Source of the DNA: Diorhabda sublineata
Taxonomy: Eukaryota > Arthropoda > Insecta > Coleoptera > Chrysomelidae
Direction of reading: 5' to 3'
Assembly: GCF_026230105.1 (NCBI RefSeq)
Contig: NC_079486.1
Coordinates: 2,728,001-2,792,000 of the forward strand
Length of the DNA: 64,000 bases
Shown in pieces: positions 33,231-43,610 of this stretch. The position numbers and the translations under genes are program-made. The notes beneath the pieces were generated by a model that saw only the letters and a program-made list of their open reading frames with translations, made no database searches and had not been told where the DNA came from. How positions within the stretch are numbered: position 1 is the stretch's first letter; each line of letters opens with the position of its first letter.

Positions 33231-33629
33231 TTAAGAAATTGTATAATAATGATTCTGAATATCTACATTTTGTGCTTCAATTAACAAAACTCTTTTACTA
33301 TTCTTAGTTTTATCCTTAACATTGTCTTTTTTATAAGAAAATTCATTATCTTCAGACGTATCGCAATTAATAGATGTAATAACACCGTCCGATTGCATTT
33401 TAAATCTCTTCATACTTCGATGTTTGATGTTTTCTTCTTTGGTAGCTTCGGGTTTTGGTTTGGAATTATCTCGAGCGCTCGAACTCGTTGGGAGGCTACT
33501 ACAATCGGTATTACTATCCATAGCGGGTGTATCATTTCTCAAATTTTCCATAATTTTGCGTTTATAATTCAAAGGACCCGATTTAATTGCATCGCAAAAG
33601 CAGCGCTTCTCTTTTCTCAACCTAGACAT
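33231..33629 (-). CDS. 132-aa hydrophilic protein, unknown
   Basis: ATG at 33,629, stop at 33,231. The protein starts MSRLRKEKRCFCDAI and is highly charged and Ser-rich, with no membrane segment or signal peptide (KPKPEATKEENIKHRSMKRF in the middle). It has no second copy in the window, unlike nearly everything around it, and its codon pattern looks ordinary. No family recognised and no AATAAA directly after the stop; it may be a host gene or one exon of it. Confidence 0.4.
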   Translation of the reverse strand: MSRLRKEKRCFCDAIKSGPLNYKRKIMENLRNDTPAMDSNTDCSSLPTSSSARDNSKPKPEATKEENIKHRSMKRFKMQSDGVITSINCDTSEDNEFSYKKDNVKDKTKNSKRVLLIEAQNVDIQNHYYTIS

Positions 33630-33639
33630 ATCGGTTTTC

Positions 33640-33885
33640 AATTTATATCAATATTTGACATACAAACGCGTTAATGTCAAATTTACCTAACATAACCCCA
33701 AAAAAAACCTTTTGTTTTTTACAATTGATTATTTGTATCCAACATACTTTTTATAACCTTGAAATATTTTTCTTCTTTTTTATACTAATAAAAATAAATG
33801 GATTTCTCCAAAAAAAAAGTAATAAAAGTCTATAAGCTATATAAATGTATTGAAATCCTCCACTTTCCGGATTTCGAGATAACTA
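33640..33885. other. Intergenic, nothing recognised
   Basis: AT-rich with A- and T-runs; the likely 5' flank of the 132-aa ORF. Confidence 0.4.
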
Positions 33886-33889
33886 ATGT

Positions 33890-34330
33890 AAGTACATACT
33901 GAGGAACCCAATCTTTATGTGGGATTTCTACAGATCCTCGTCTTCTGTTACATACGCTTCCTGGTGGTATCTGACACCTCCAGAGAATATAGATAGAGCA
34001 TCAAGCAACTTCTAGGTGTCTTTCTTTTTACACTTGACATATTTTCTCTGATTTTAAATTTCCGGAAGAGTTTTGCCTGCGTAGATTGTCCCAGTAACAT
34101 CTATCTACCACCATCTTCAACGGTTTTTTTATGGTTCTGTAGCTAATACCACAGACGGATTCAGGTTCTATAAAGTGTATGTCTGCTACTAATTTATAGA
34201 TTCTGTCAGTTATTTCGTTACCCTCTAATACAGTGTGTACCGGAATCCATTGCAGGGTAGTAATTTAGATATTAGAGCTCTAATCGCTGCTTGATTGAAA
34301 AATACTTGATGTTTTGCCCAGATTTCCAGA
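33890..34330 (-). pseudogene. LINE RNase H fragment (I/R1/LOA-like)
   Basis: Reading the minus strand: FNQAAIRALIS (the DSQAAI block), a frameshift, VPVHTVLEGNEITDR (the WVPGHSGI.GNE.AD block), then FIEPESVCGISYRTIKKPLK and VDRCYWDNLRRQ. These are the ordered motifs of the RNase H domain and tail of insect non-LTR retrotransposons. Stops and frameshifts throughout; RT and endonuclease are absent. Confidence 0.75.
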
Positions 34331-35529
34331 GTATTTGATACATTAATAGTTTCCTTAAAGTCATATTTCAGGTTTGGTTATTTTTTTGCTAATTCCGTCT
34401 CTGAACGTTATGGTTGACTACATAACATTGTAATTCAATTCTTAGGATGTCGTATTCAAGAATATTTTTTACTAAACTTTAGTAAAGAAATTCAAGGATG
34501 TTGATATATAAACATAAAGTTTTTTCACGTTTCCGAACCGCCTTTTCAGCCTTCAATTTGCATGGCGCCATACCCTTCAACTAGAAAATACATGTGAGTA
34601 GCGTTCAACTTAAATAATCGTTTTTCTAAGTGGAATTAAATGATTATAGTACAAGATGTAAATTTTCACTTGCGATTAATAATCGCTTATTTTGAGAAGA
34701 AACGGTTAGTTCTTAAGGTGGAAACATTTTTCATAAACTATATTAAAATTTGGATCTAAAACGACGTATTATTTGATAACAAACAAATAATAAATGATTG
34801 TGTTGTTTGTTGTTGGAGACGTTGATAGATTTTGATAGGAAAATAATAATTAGAGTAGAGGATAGAAGTTTTAGTAGGAACTGAATTATAGCAGATGTTA
34901 TCACATTAGAACATCCTTATTGATAACCTCGTTTTATAGAAAAACGTCCGTGGAAATGATCTAATTAAATACTTGTATGTTTTAATCATCAGTTGTAGTA
35001 ATTACAGAAAAATGAAAACTATAAAATGCTCTGAATTGATTTAGAGATGTAATGTTTGAAAATTTAAGAAAATATTAAAAATTATTTTCAAAAAAAAATT
35101 TAAATAAACTTGTTCGATATTAAAGAAAAATGAAAATAAAGCAGTTGTCTGTGTTTTTATGTGAAAAACTAATTTGATTTGCATACATATATGGAACGGT
35201 CTAAACAAACAAGTTTGTTTGATATTGAAATTACATAAAAACTTCTATGAATTAATCCTACAGAATAGGATTTTTTTTCCTTTACAGAACGGTAAAAAGT
35301 GAAAAGATATAACTAAATAATGAACATTTTAGATTATGATATGATGTTGTAGACAATTGTAATTGCCGTGAAAACATACTTCGTTCTTTAAACTTCGTAA
35401 TTTTCGGTCTGACTATTTACCTAAGTATTACCCCAAATACCCCAATAAAAACCAACAAAACTAGTTGAATTCCAACTAAAAATCTCAAGTTCATCTACGA
35501 TTTTTTTCTCAGGATTCTTGTCTGAATGA
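34331..35529. other. Intergenic, nothing recognised
   Basis: AT-rich single-copy-looking sequence. No open frame with coding character and no repeat partner noticed in the window. Confidence 0.4.
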
Positions 35530-35787
35530 TTACATCAAAAACAATTTAAGATAATTCCATATTCGATTTTCATCATAATTCCTCATGAAGATTTGACAAA
35601 ACTCCAAACTTCTCTCCGAATCTACTTTTAAGAGCTCGGGAAGAAGTTGAAGCTTGATGTAGGAGTTTATCCAAGTTGTCCAAGGATCAAAAACCTTCTG
35701 AAGAAATCCCAAAAATATGTAACCAGTGAAGGTTATTACCTCATATTCGAACCGCCCTCGTATTAAAAGTTTACAATTCATCAGCAC
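35530..35787 (-). CDS. 85-aa ORF, unknown, repeat-borne
   Basis: ATG at 35,787. Contains FTGYIFLGFLQKVFDPWTTW and a C-terminal SLEFCQIFMRNYDENRIWNY. The part before the C-terminus recurs with changes at 26,880-26,980 and 38,670-38,770. The hydrophobic GYIFLGFL stretch is too short for a confident membrane call. It may be one exon of the Ser/Thr-rich gene at 54 kb. Confidence 0.35.
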   Translation of the reverse strand: MLMNCKLLIRGRFEYEVITFTGYIFLGFLQKVFDPWTTWINSYIKLQLLPELLKVDSERSLEFCQIFMRNYDENRIWNYLKLFLM

Positions 35788-36109
35788 ATAAATCTTGGTT
35801 CATATTTTTTGGAACAAAAAAAATAATAGTTCGATGAAAAACGGTTTATAACGATTTTTGGCAGTCTTATAGAAGTTTCATAGAAAAAAGTTAAATGACA
35901 AAGTTGTAAAAAATTGAAACATCTATAACATTTATTTCAAAATTTTTTTCACATAAACTCAAAATTTAATCGAAGCTTGTGTTTGTTTTTTACGTAAAAA
36001 AACCCACATTCCAATATGTAGTTGTACAACAATAATTGACAATTTATTTATCAAAATTGACAAATCTGTTTTGACACCTGTCATCATCACTGATTCGTTT
36101 ACTATAATA

Positions 36110-36688
36110 ATGAACATTAATATATTAAGAAGAACAACCAACTATACTTCCACGCAAACGGAATGTACATTCCCCATAGTACTTTTGGAGAAATTGCCTC
36201 GAGTACCACCAAGACATTCTTTACGTAGAAAAAGTCTTAATACCAACGATTCGATCGTTATAACTAAAAGTAAATCGTGCGTAATCCGTAAATTACCTTC
36301 ACATTATAGTAATTTCGCTAAATCCATAAAGAAGAATCAATCGGCGAATTCCACGTTGACCGACATCGATAAACCGATAATAGCTAAATCGAATAAAACC
36401 GTTAGATTCGTGAGTCCAGTTGAAAGAAGCGTTGGAGATCTGAATGTACCTATCATGTTAAGCAAACCTTTTAGTTATAAACAAGAAGATCTCAAACTGG
36501 GTACTATTATTGAAAAGGATAACGAAGATATGACAGTACCTCAACTAGAAGTAGCTTTCGATGAAGACGCAGTCGATATTTCTAATCGTGAAGAAAAACC
36601 AGACAATGATTCCGAAAATGTAGATGCTGTTGGAATAGTTACTATTAGAGCTCATACTGTTATTATTAATAATAATTTTTTCAAATAA
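36110..36688 (+). CDS. 192-aa protein of unknown function with RVxF-like motif
   Basis: ATG at 36,110 (AATAATGAAC context), stop at 36,686-36,688, followed by AATAAA words at 36,684 and about 36,714. The N-terminal third is basic (LPRVPPRHSLRRKSLNTND). The middle has SNKTVRFVSPVERSVGDL, in which KTVRF (residues 86-90) fits the protein phosphatase 1 docking consensus. The C-terminal third is acidic (FDEDAVDISNREEKPDNDSE) and ends VGIVTIRAHTVI. No domain recognised. The copy at 39,044 has a TAG and the copy at 27,250 is gutted, so this is the only intact one. Single exon; it might be a processed or duplicated host gene. Confidence 0.55.
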   Translation: MNINILRRTTNYTSTQTECTFPIVLLEKLPRVPPRHSLRRKSLNTNDSIVITKSKSCVIRKLPSHYSNFAKSIKKNQSANSTLTDIDKPIIAKSNKTVRFVSPVERSVGDLNVPIMLSKPFSYKQEDLKLGTIIEKDNEDMTVPQLEVAFDEDAVDISNREEKPDNDSENVDAVGIVTIRAHTVIINNNFFK

Positions 36689-37200
36689 ATAACTTTAATT
36701 TGTTAAATGGTATGAATAAATTTATTTAAATATATATAAGTTTTTTTTGAACATTATACAAAATTATAGTTTCGGAACATCGCCGTTACTTTAACAGCTT
36801 CATTCTTCCACCGTCTGCAACTTTTATTACGAATTTCCATGTTTTATATATTATATACATTATTGTTTTTAGACGTTTTTTTGTGATAAAATGTATACCA
36901 GTTTTGTTATTACATTTTTAATTATTCAAAATGCATATTTATTCCTCTCGCTATAAAAAGATGGATACATAAACACGAACCAATCAACTCTAATTGAAAA
37001 AGTGTCGTAGAAAATAAATGCAAAAAATCGCGCGCGCGTACGAGTAATTCCATTATTAACACATTGACCGCAGAGCCAAACATGTTTATGCCCCTTTCCG
37101 TCAATTTGATGCCCAATTCCATTTGGCACAAAAATTTCATAAATATGACTAAACTCATTGTTCAACTGTCAAGCCGAGAATGTTTCTTATGTCCAAGTCA
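36689..37200. repeat. 3' flank and repeat, no gene recognised
   Basis: About 36,689-36,850 matches 39,620-39,785 (3' flank of the 192-aa gene). 36,870-37,025 matches 27,930-28,090 and 40,410-40,570. 37,055-37,200 is the inverse of 16,560-16,730. Confidence 0.55.
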
Positions 37201-37679
37201 ATCAATTTTATTTATTTTTCAATAAATTCCAATAAAACAACTTGAAAATAGCAATTTTTTTCGCGTAATTTCGATGCACAAATCAAAGAATTTCAACATT
37301 TAGGGTAGAATATTGTTGCGTATCATAAAAAGAATAGATAGAAAATTTTTGGAGACTCTCAAAAACAGCAGTGAGCGAAGAATTATTTAAACTAAAAAAA
37401 TTTGGTTGTTGTATTATACTTGTATTTTCTAAAATTAATATTCATCATAATAGAAGGGTGATAGTAAATTAACGAAATTTCGACTGGGAAAATGTGAAAA
37501 CCAACCTGGAAAAATCGGGAGGAGACTAGTACTTGATTTTCAATTTTTACTGGACACCCTATTTCAAGAAAAGTTGTAGATGTAACGTATAAAAGTAAGG
37601 ACAAATGTTGACTCGTTTTTCCTGAATTTTCTGTATCTGAGTTGAGAAGCTATGTGCACATCCATGTACTCTGCTTGGA

Positions 37680-37900
37680 GTTGAAGGTAAAGTTATTCCA
37701 AGTGTCTCAGACAGAACTAAGACACTGAATGAAAACTTTTACGAGAGACTAGAGTGCAGGAAAGCACATTCATTACTTCCTCTACCTTCAGTTGAACAAT
37801 CAAGAGCTTCTAGAAGAGCGGGGAGTGCAGGAAGTTGTTTCATTAAGGTCAACACAGCTTGGAGCATTTCTATACACCTTGTTTTACACAGTGACTTTGA
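37680..37900 (-). pseudogene. hAT transposase fragment, minus copy
   Basis: Same fragment as 25,738-25,980, but with the extra stop-containing insertion (TCTCGTAAAAGT on the minus strand) seen in the 16- and 55-kb copies. Confidence 0.5.
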
Positions 37901-38339
37901 ACTATATTTACCTGGTTCAATTCAATCGGAGATATAGAGAGTTGCTGTATACTACAAGAAGTTAAATCTTGGAAATTCTGGTTTGGACTTTCTTAACTAT
38001 TCCACTTTTCATCTTCTATATAATACGTTTTGGACACAACATGAAACCACCATTTAATAATTGGAATAAGCTTAATTGAGGTGCAATCTGCGAAACGGTT
38101 TTTGTTGCAAAAATCTTGAAGAAACCTATGAATATTTAGCATCAGTGTGTCAAGTAACTTTTCTTAATTTCAAAACTTTCCCATTTTCTGAAAAATTCTC
38201 CTATTCAATGGCAAACATAAACATCATCTAAATAGTTTTAGTTTGAAAATAACAAGGTATAAGACATCAATCAATCCAAAATATGAGTCAAATTCACTCT
38301 ATTTACAATCCAAATTAAAAATATTCTGATATGAATATT

Positions 38340-38770
38340 CACTATCTATAGAAATTTAAGTACCCGGATCTGATCGACGGTTATTCAACAAGTCATAAAA
38401 CATTCTAATCCCGGAGCTTTTGGCGAACATTATCTAATCAAAGTGTAATTCTAACTAGAGTTTCCATACATAATTCAATTGTTTTATCCTAATTTCACAA
38501 AATCTGGTTGCAATTGTGAAGAATCAGCGATCAATGTCCAATTTGGCGAAGAATCAATTGAACTACTCATATTATTGGATGTTATACTAATAGATGGAGT
38601 ATTGTCGATATTCTCAGTAGTTCTAGAATCACTAACGTCTCTCCAAATCCAGTCTTAAGAGCTCGCGAAGAAGTTGAAGCTTGATGGAGGAGTTTGTCCG
38701 AATTGTCCAAGGATCAAAAACCTTCTGGAGAAATCCCAAAAATATGTAACCAGTGAAGGTTATTACCTTA
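38340..38770 (-). pseudogene. Unidentified gene exons (minus copy 2)
   Basis: Near-identical to 26,530-26,980, with the same exon words (FTGYIFLGFLQ, SDSRTTENIDNTPSIS). Confidence 0.4.
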
Positions 38771-39043
38771 TATTCGAACGGTATATAACGATTTTTGGCA
38801 GTCTTATATAAGTCTTATAGAAAAAAGTTAAACAAAGTTGTAAAAAAATAATAGATCAACAACTTCTATTTCAAAATTTTTTTCACATAAATTCAAAATT
38901 TAATCGAAATTTGTGTTTGCTTTTTACGTAAAAAGATACACATTCTAATATCTAGTTCTAGAACAATAATTGACAGTTTATATATAAAAATTGACAGATC
39001 TGTTTTGATACCTGTCATAATTTCTGATTCGTTTACTATAATA

Positions 39044-39622
39044 ATGAACATGAATATATTGAGAAGAAGAACCAGCGATACTTCCACTCAAACGGAATGT
39101 ACATTCCCCATAGTACTTTTGGAGAAATTACCTCGAGTACCACCAAGACATTCTTTACGTAGAAAAAGTCTTAATACCAACGATTCGATCGTTATAACTA
39201 AAAGTAAATAGTGCGTAATCCGTAAATTACCTTCACATTATAGTAATTTCGCTAAATCCATAAAGAAGAATCAATCGGCGAATTCCACGTTGACCGACAT
39301 CGATAAACCGATAATAGCTAAATCGAATAAAACCGTTAGATTCGTGAGTCCAGTTGAAAGAAGCGTTGGAGATTTGAATGTACCTATCATATTAAGCAAA
39401 CCTTTTAGTTATAAACAAGAAGATCTCAAACTGGGTACTATTATTGAAAAGGATAACGAAGATATGACAGTACCTCAACTAGAAGTAGCTTTCGATGAAG
39501 ACGCAGTCGATATTTCTAATCGTGAAGAAAAACCAGACAATGATTCCGAAAATGTAGATGCTGTTGGAATAGTTACTATTAGAGCTCATACTGTTATTAT
39601 TAATAATAATTTTTTCAAATAA
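39044..39622 (+). pseudogene. 192-aa ORF paralog with nonsense codon
   Basis: Paralog of 36,110-36,688. A single substitution turns the TCG of KSKSC into TAG at 39,209-39,211. The rest of the frame is open to 39,622 and nearly identical in sequence, so the inactivation is recent or the downstream part is still conserved by gene conversion. Confidence 0.8.
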
Positions 39623-40029
39623 ATAACTTTAATTTGTTAAATTGTATGAATAAATTTATTTAAATATATATAAGTTTTTTTTTTGAACATTATACAAAAT
39701 TATAGTTTCGGAACATCGCCGTTACTTTAACAGCTTCATTCTTCCACCGTCTGCAACTTTTATTACGAATTTCCATGTTTTATATAAAAGTACACTGAGA
39801 AACATGTAACAAATTAAATTACTCACTCTATCTTTTTTATTGTTGTTATTACGAAAAAAAATTATTCTTTATAAAATGTTCTGCGTGGTTTAAAATCTAA
39901 AATGAAATCAACAGATTTAAAAAATTTTCACTCGTATACGAGATATGATGAATAATATGAATTTCATTCAACTTAACCTAATAAAAGTGCAATTTGATAA
40001 AAAATCGGTCAAATTAGAAAGTGTACAAT

Positions 40030-40273
40030 ATGGATGCCGTGTTTGCGGACATTGAAACAAAACCATCGACGCGAAGATGTTTCCATCAAGCGTTTAACAA
40101 TGTTTCACAGAAATAAAACCGTTTTATATGTTATAGATGAAACGTGGGTTCATAACAACGCCCTCGAGATTTGGTTTCATCAGCGAATTCATCAACATTC
40201 TGTAGTTAGTTTAATCTACGTCGAAAATCGTAGTAAACAACACGTTAGCCATTACAAATGTCAAACTTTATGA
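40030..40273 (+). pseudogene. Possible DDE transposase fragment, copy 2
   Basis: Near-identical to 27,550-27,793. Confidence 0.35.
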
Positions 40274-41030
40274 TGACAATGACAGATTTGACATATTCAC
40301 ATCAGTGTTGCCGTATCACAAAACTTAAGTATCTGTCAAATAACTCTGTTAAACAGGGTTGATCAGAACGCGGAAAATATATCAATATTAATTTATACAT
40401 TATCGTTTTTGGATGTTTTTTTGTGATAAAATGTAATGTATACCAGTTTTGTTATTACATTTTCAATTATCCAAAATGCATATTTATTCCTCTCGCTATT
40501 AAAAGATGGATACATAAACACGAACCAACCAACTCTAATTGAAAAAGTGTCGTAGAAAATAAATGCAAAAAAGCGCGCGTGCAGCATAAAAAAAGCAAAT
40601 TGATGTGAATCGGGGCGTGATTACTTAACCGATAAACGTGTTTGGTTTTCTATATTTTTCTAAAAATTTGTTCTATCCATTATGAGCCATTGTTACTGAT
40701 TTGTTTATCTTTTTAAATGTATACAGGGTGATGAATTTTAGGTTGGAACTCAACAACAACGAAACTACCATTTTTTTATATAAATTTTACACTGTTAAAT
40801 ATTTTTCTTTGACTTTGTTCAATGTAAGACTTACACGTTACTTTTATTTTTGTTTTTGTATATTTTTGTACGTTTTTAGACGTTCTTTTATAAAATGTTT
40901 ACTACTATCTACATATTTAGTATGATTTTTGTCTATTTTTCGACATTATTTCAATTTAATTTTGAAATACTAATAAAAATTTGACATTTTTTAAAGCCAA
41001 AGACTCCAAAAATCAAGAAAATTTAGACGT

Positions 41031-41156
41031 ATGAACATATTAAGAGGTCTAAAAAATAAGAAATTAAATAAACTTCTACAAAAGTCAGACAAAGCTTTCG
41101 AAAAATCAGATATCTATGCGGGAGGTTTCGAGGACCTAAAAAGAAGAAGTAGATAG
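41031..41156 (+). pseudogene. 80-aa ORF paralog, truncated by a breakpoint
   Basis: ATG at 41,031. Matches the 80-aa protein to GGFEDL (with one extra codon, SDK), then runs into antisense-free gypsy pol sequence and stops at 41,156. The membrane tail is lost. Confidence 0.75.
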
Positions 41157-42035
41157 ATAGATAAAGGAATGGTTAAAAGATGTAATAATCAAACCGAGTT
41201 TTTCGGATTTCGCTAGTCCTATTGGACTAGTGAGAAAAAAAGATGGCCGAACCGAGGTACTCAAATGGCGATAAAAAGGATATTGACTACAGAAGAGTAT
41301 GAAGATTTTTATTTAGAGCATGATATATTGTATAAATACGATAATGGTTTAAAATTACTTGTCATTCCAAACAACATGAACAACAAAGAACAAAAAATAA
41401 TAATAAAAGTCCACGAGATAGGAAATTTTTGAAAGAAAAAAACAGAAGAAATAGTAAACAAGGAATTTTACACACCAAGACTAAAAGACAAAATAGAAAC
41501 GATTAAAAATAACTGTATACCTTGTAAATTATAGAATAAAAAAGAAGAAAATAAAGAATGAGTGCTTCATCCTATACAAAAGCTAGAAGATCCGCTAGAG
41601 AGGTATCACGTCGACCAATTAGGACCAACGAAGTCAACAAAAAAAAAATATCAGTACATTTTTGTGGTAGTTGATGACTTTTCCAAATTTGTGTGGCTTT
41701 ACCCAACAAAATAAACCACGACGAAAGAAGTGACATGTTGTCTTGAAAAATAGCGTAAAATATATCACCTCGTCCTGTAGGAAAGATAGAAGGAACGTTT
41801 CATCCTAAAATCAACAAAATCAACCACGACGAAAGAAGTGATATGTTGTCTTAGCGTAAAATATTTGGAAGCCCGTCAAGGATAATATCTGACAGAGGAT
41901 CCGCGTTCCGTTCTGAAAAATTCGAATCATATTGTCGAGAAGAAAATATTAAACATGTGTTAACAACTTGTGAAGTCCCACGAGGTAATGGAGAAGTGGA
42001 AAGGGTAAATAGTACCCTTATACCAGTCTTAACAA
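41138..42035 (+). pseudogene. pol: Ty3/gypsy pol, internally deleted, fullest integrase copy
   Basis: RT opening IIKPSFSDFASPIGLVRKKD, deletion, then LTTEEYEDFYLEHDILYKYD, NKEFYTPRLKDKIETIKNNC with CIPC (zinc-binding pair), then the integrase core: YHVDQLGPTKSTKKKYQYIF with the first catalytic Asp and FVVVDDFSKFVWLYPTK. After a duplicated TKSTTTKEV block come SRIISDRGSAFRSEKFE (second Asp) and CEVPRGNGEVERVNSTL (Glu). The end joins the 50-bp array directly. Many stops and shifts. Confidence 0.82.
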
Positions 42036-42049
42036 AACTTAGCGGCCGC

Positions 42050-43100
42050 AAGTTGAACTAAATAAAAATTCTATTTGTGTTTAATTTCTATACACACTAG
42101 CGCCTCCCACTATCCAAACGCCAAATTAAACACGATTCTATAGACACTATCTATCTCTGTCGACCAATCGCTATTCTATGGACACTAGCGCCTCCTGTCG
42201 GTCAAATGCCAAATTAAACACGATTCCATAGACAGTAGCGCCCCCAGCGAGTCAAACGCCAAACTAAACAAATTCCCATAGACACTGGCGCCTCCCGCTA
42301 GCCAAAAGTCAAATTAAACACGATTCTATAGACATATAAATCTATTTCAACAAATCGCCAACCTAAAAACGGTTCTATAGTTACTAGCGCCCCCTACCGG
42401 CCAGACGCCAAATTAAGCACAGTTCCATAAACAAAAGCGCCTCTCGCTAGCAAAACGCAAAATTAAATACGATTCTGTAGACATCAGTCACCTCTGCCGG
42501 CCAGACGCCAAACTAAATAAGATTCCATAGATACTAGTGCCTCCCACTAGTCAAAAGTCAAATTAAACACGATTCTATAGACATATAGTTGATCTTGATA
42601 AAAATACTATTTGTGTTCGATTTCTATACACACCAGCTCCTCCTGCCAGTCAGACGCCAAACTAGACTCGATTCTATAGACACTAGCGCCCTCTGCCGGC
42701 CGGACGTCAAACTAAACACGATTCTATACACACTACCGCCCTCTGCCGTCCAAACGATAAACTAAAACACGAACTAGCGCCATCTAGCGAGGAATAGTCG
42801 AACTGAAAGTTAAACTAAATAAAAATTCTCTTTGTGTTCAATTTCTATACACACTAGCGCCCCCGCCAATTAGACACCAAACTAAATACGGTTCCATAGA
42901 CGCCAAACTAAACAAGTTCCATGCTTCCATAGACACAAGCGCCTCCTGCCGGTCAAACGCCAAATTAAATACGATTCCATAGACAGTAGAGCCCCTGCCG
43001 GCCAGACGCCAAACTAAACACGGTTCCATAGACACTAGCGCACCCTGCTGGCCAGATGCCTAATTAAATTCAATTCTATAGACACTAGCGCCTCCCGCCA
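42050..43100 (-). repeat. 50-bp minisatellite array, copy 3 (inverted)
   Basis: Mirror of 51,260-52,325 in the left palindrome arm, about 20 degenerate units, starting at the gypsy integrase end with TTAGCGGCCGCAAGTTGAAC. Confidence 0.88.
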
Positions 43101-43134
43101 GCCAGATATTGTCATTCGTTTTCTTAATGCTTAT

Positions 43135-43610
43135 TTGACACTTCACAATTTGTCACTATGCAATCCAATCAACCGTTTATTCTATAATTATATCCATTCA
43201 GATTTGAGATCATTATTGAAGGTATCTACGGCTCCATTTTCCAATTCTTCTTCATACTTATACAATTCGAAATTATGTATGATTGTACCATTCAAGTCCA
43301 GAAAGAAATCATGCTCATATACGTTTCAAACGATAAGCATTCTTACTTCTTTTCAGCATCATTTTCCTCATCATGGCTCTTCACATTACTACAAATATAT
43401 AATAATAATAATTTGTTCGTGAGCTAAGTGATTTTTAAAATATTTATTTTGCCAATCTATTACGAGATTTAAGTATATTAAATAAATCATTAAAATTTAG
43501 AAGAAATTCATCTGTAGTACCTGCATTATGGAAATATGTATTAATATCTGTTCTCGATAAATAAAGAGGAACAGCTGCTCAATAACCATCACAAAAAGCC
43601 GTTACATTGT
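43135..43610 (-). pseudogene. Unidentified gene exon and P-like relic, inverted
   Basis: Minus-strand copy of 50,770-51,235: the P/THAP9-like FHNAGTTDEFL block near 43,480-43,600, then the exon KYEEELENGAVDTFNNDLKS near 43,190-43,260 and RLIGLHSDKL near 43,160. Stops interrupt both. Confidence 0.5.

Larger units (their letters stand above)
37200..41140. repeat. Direct duplication, partner 25,310-28,670
   Basis: Collinear copy. It ends at about 41,138 in the middle of the 80-aa frame, where the palindrome begins. Confidence 0.75.

Noticed and set aside
40701..40925. 74-aa hydrophobic frame (copy at 28,248)
   Set aside because: Phe/Leu-rich translation of AT-rich sequence, differing between copies by microsatellite-like indels; no start context or homology signal.
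42838..43035. 65-aa frame inside the 50-bp array
   Set aside because: Periodic translation of the minisatellite (SMEPCLVW repeats), not a gene.
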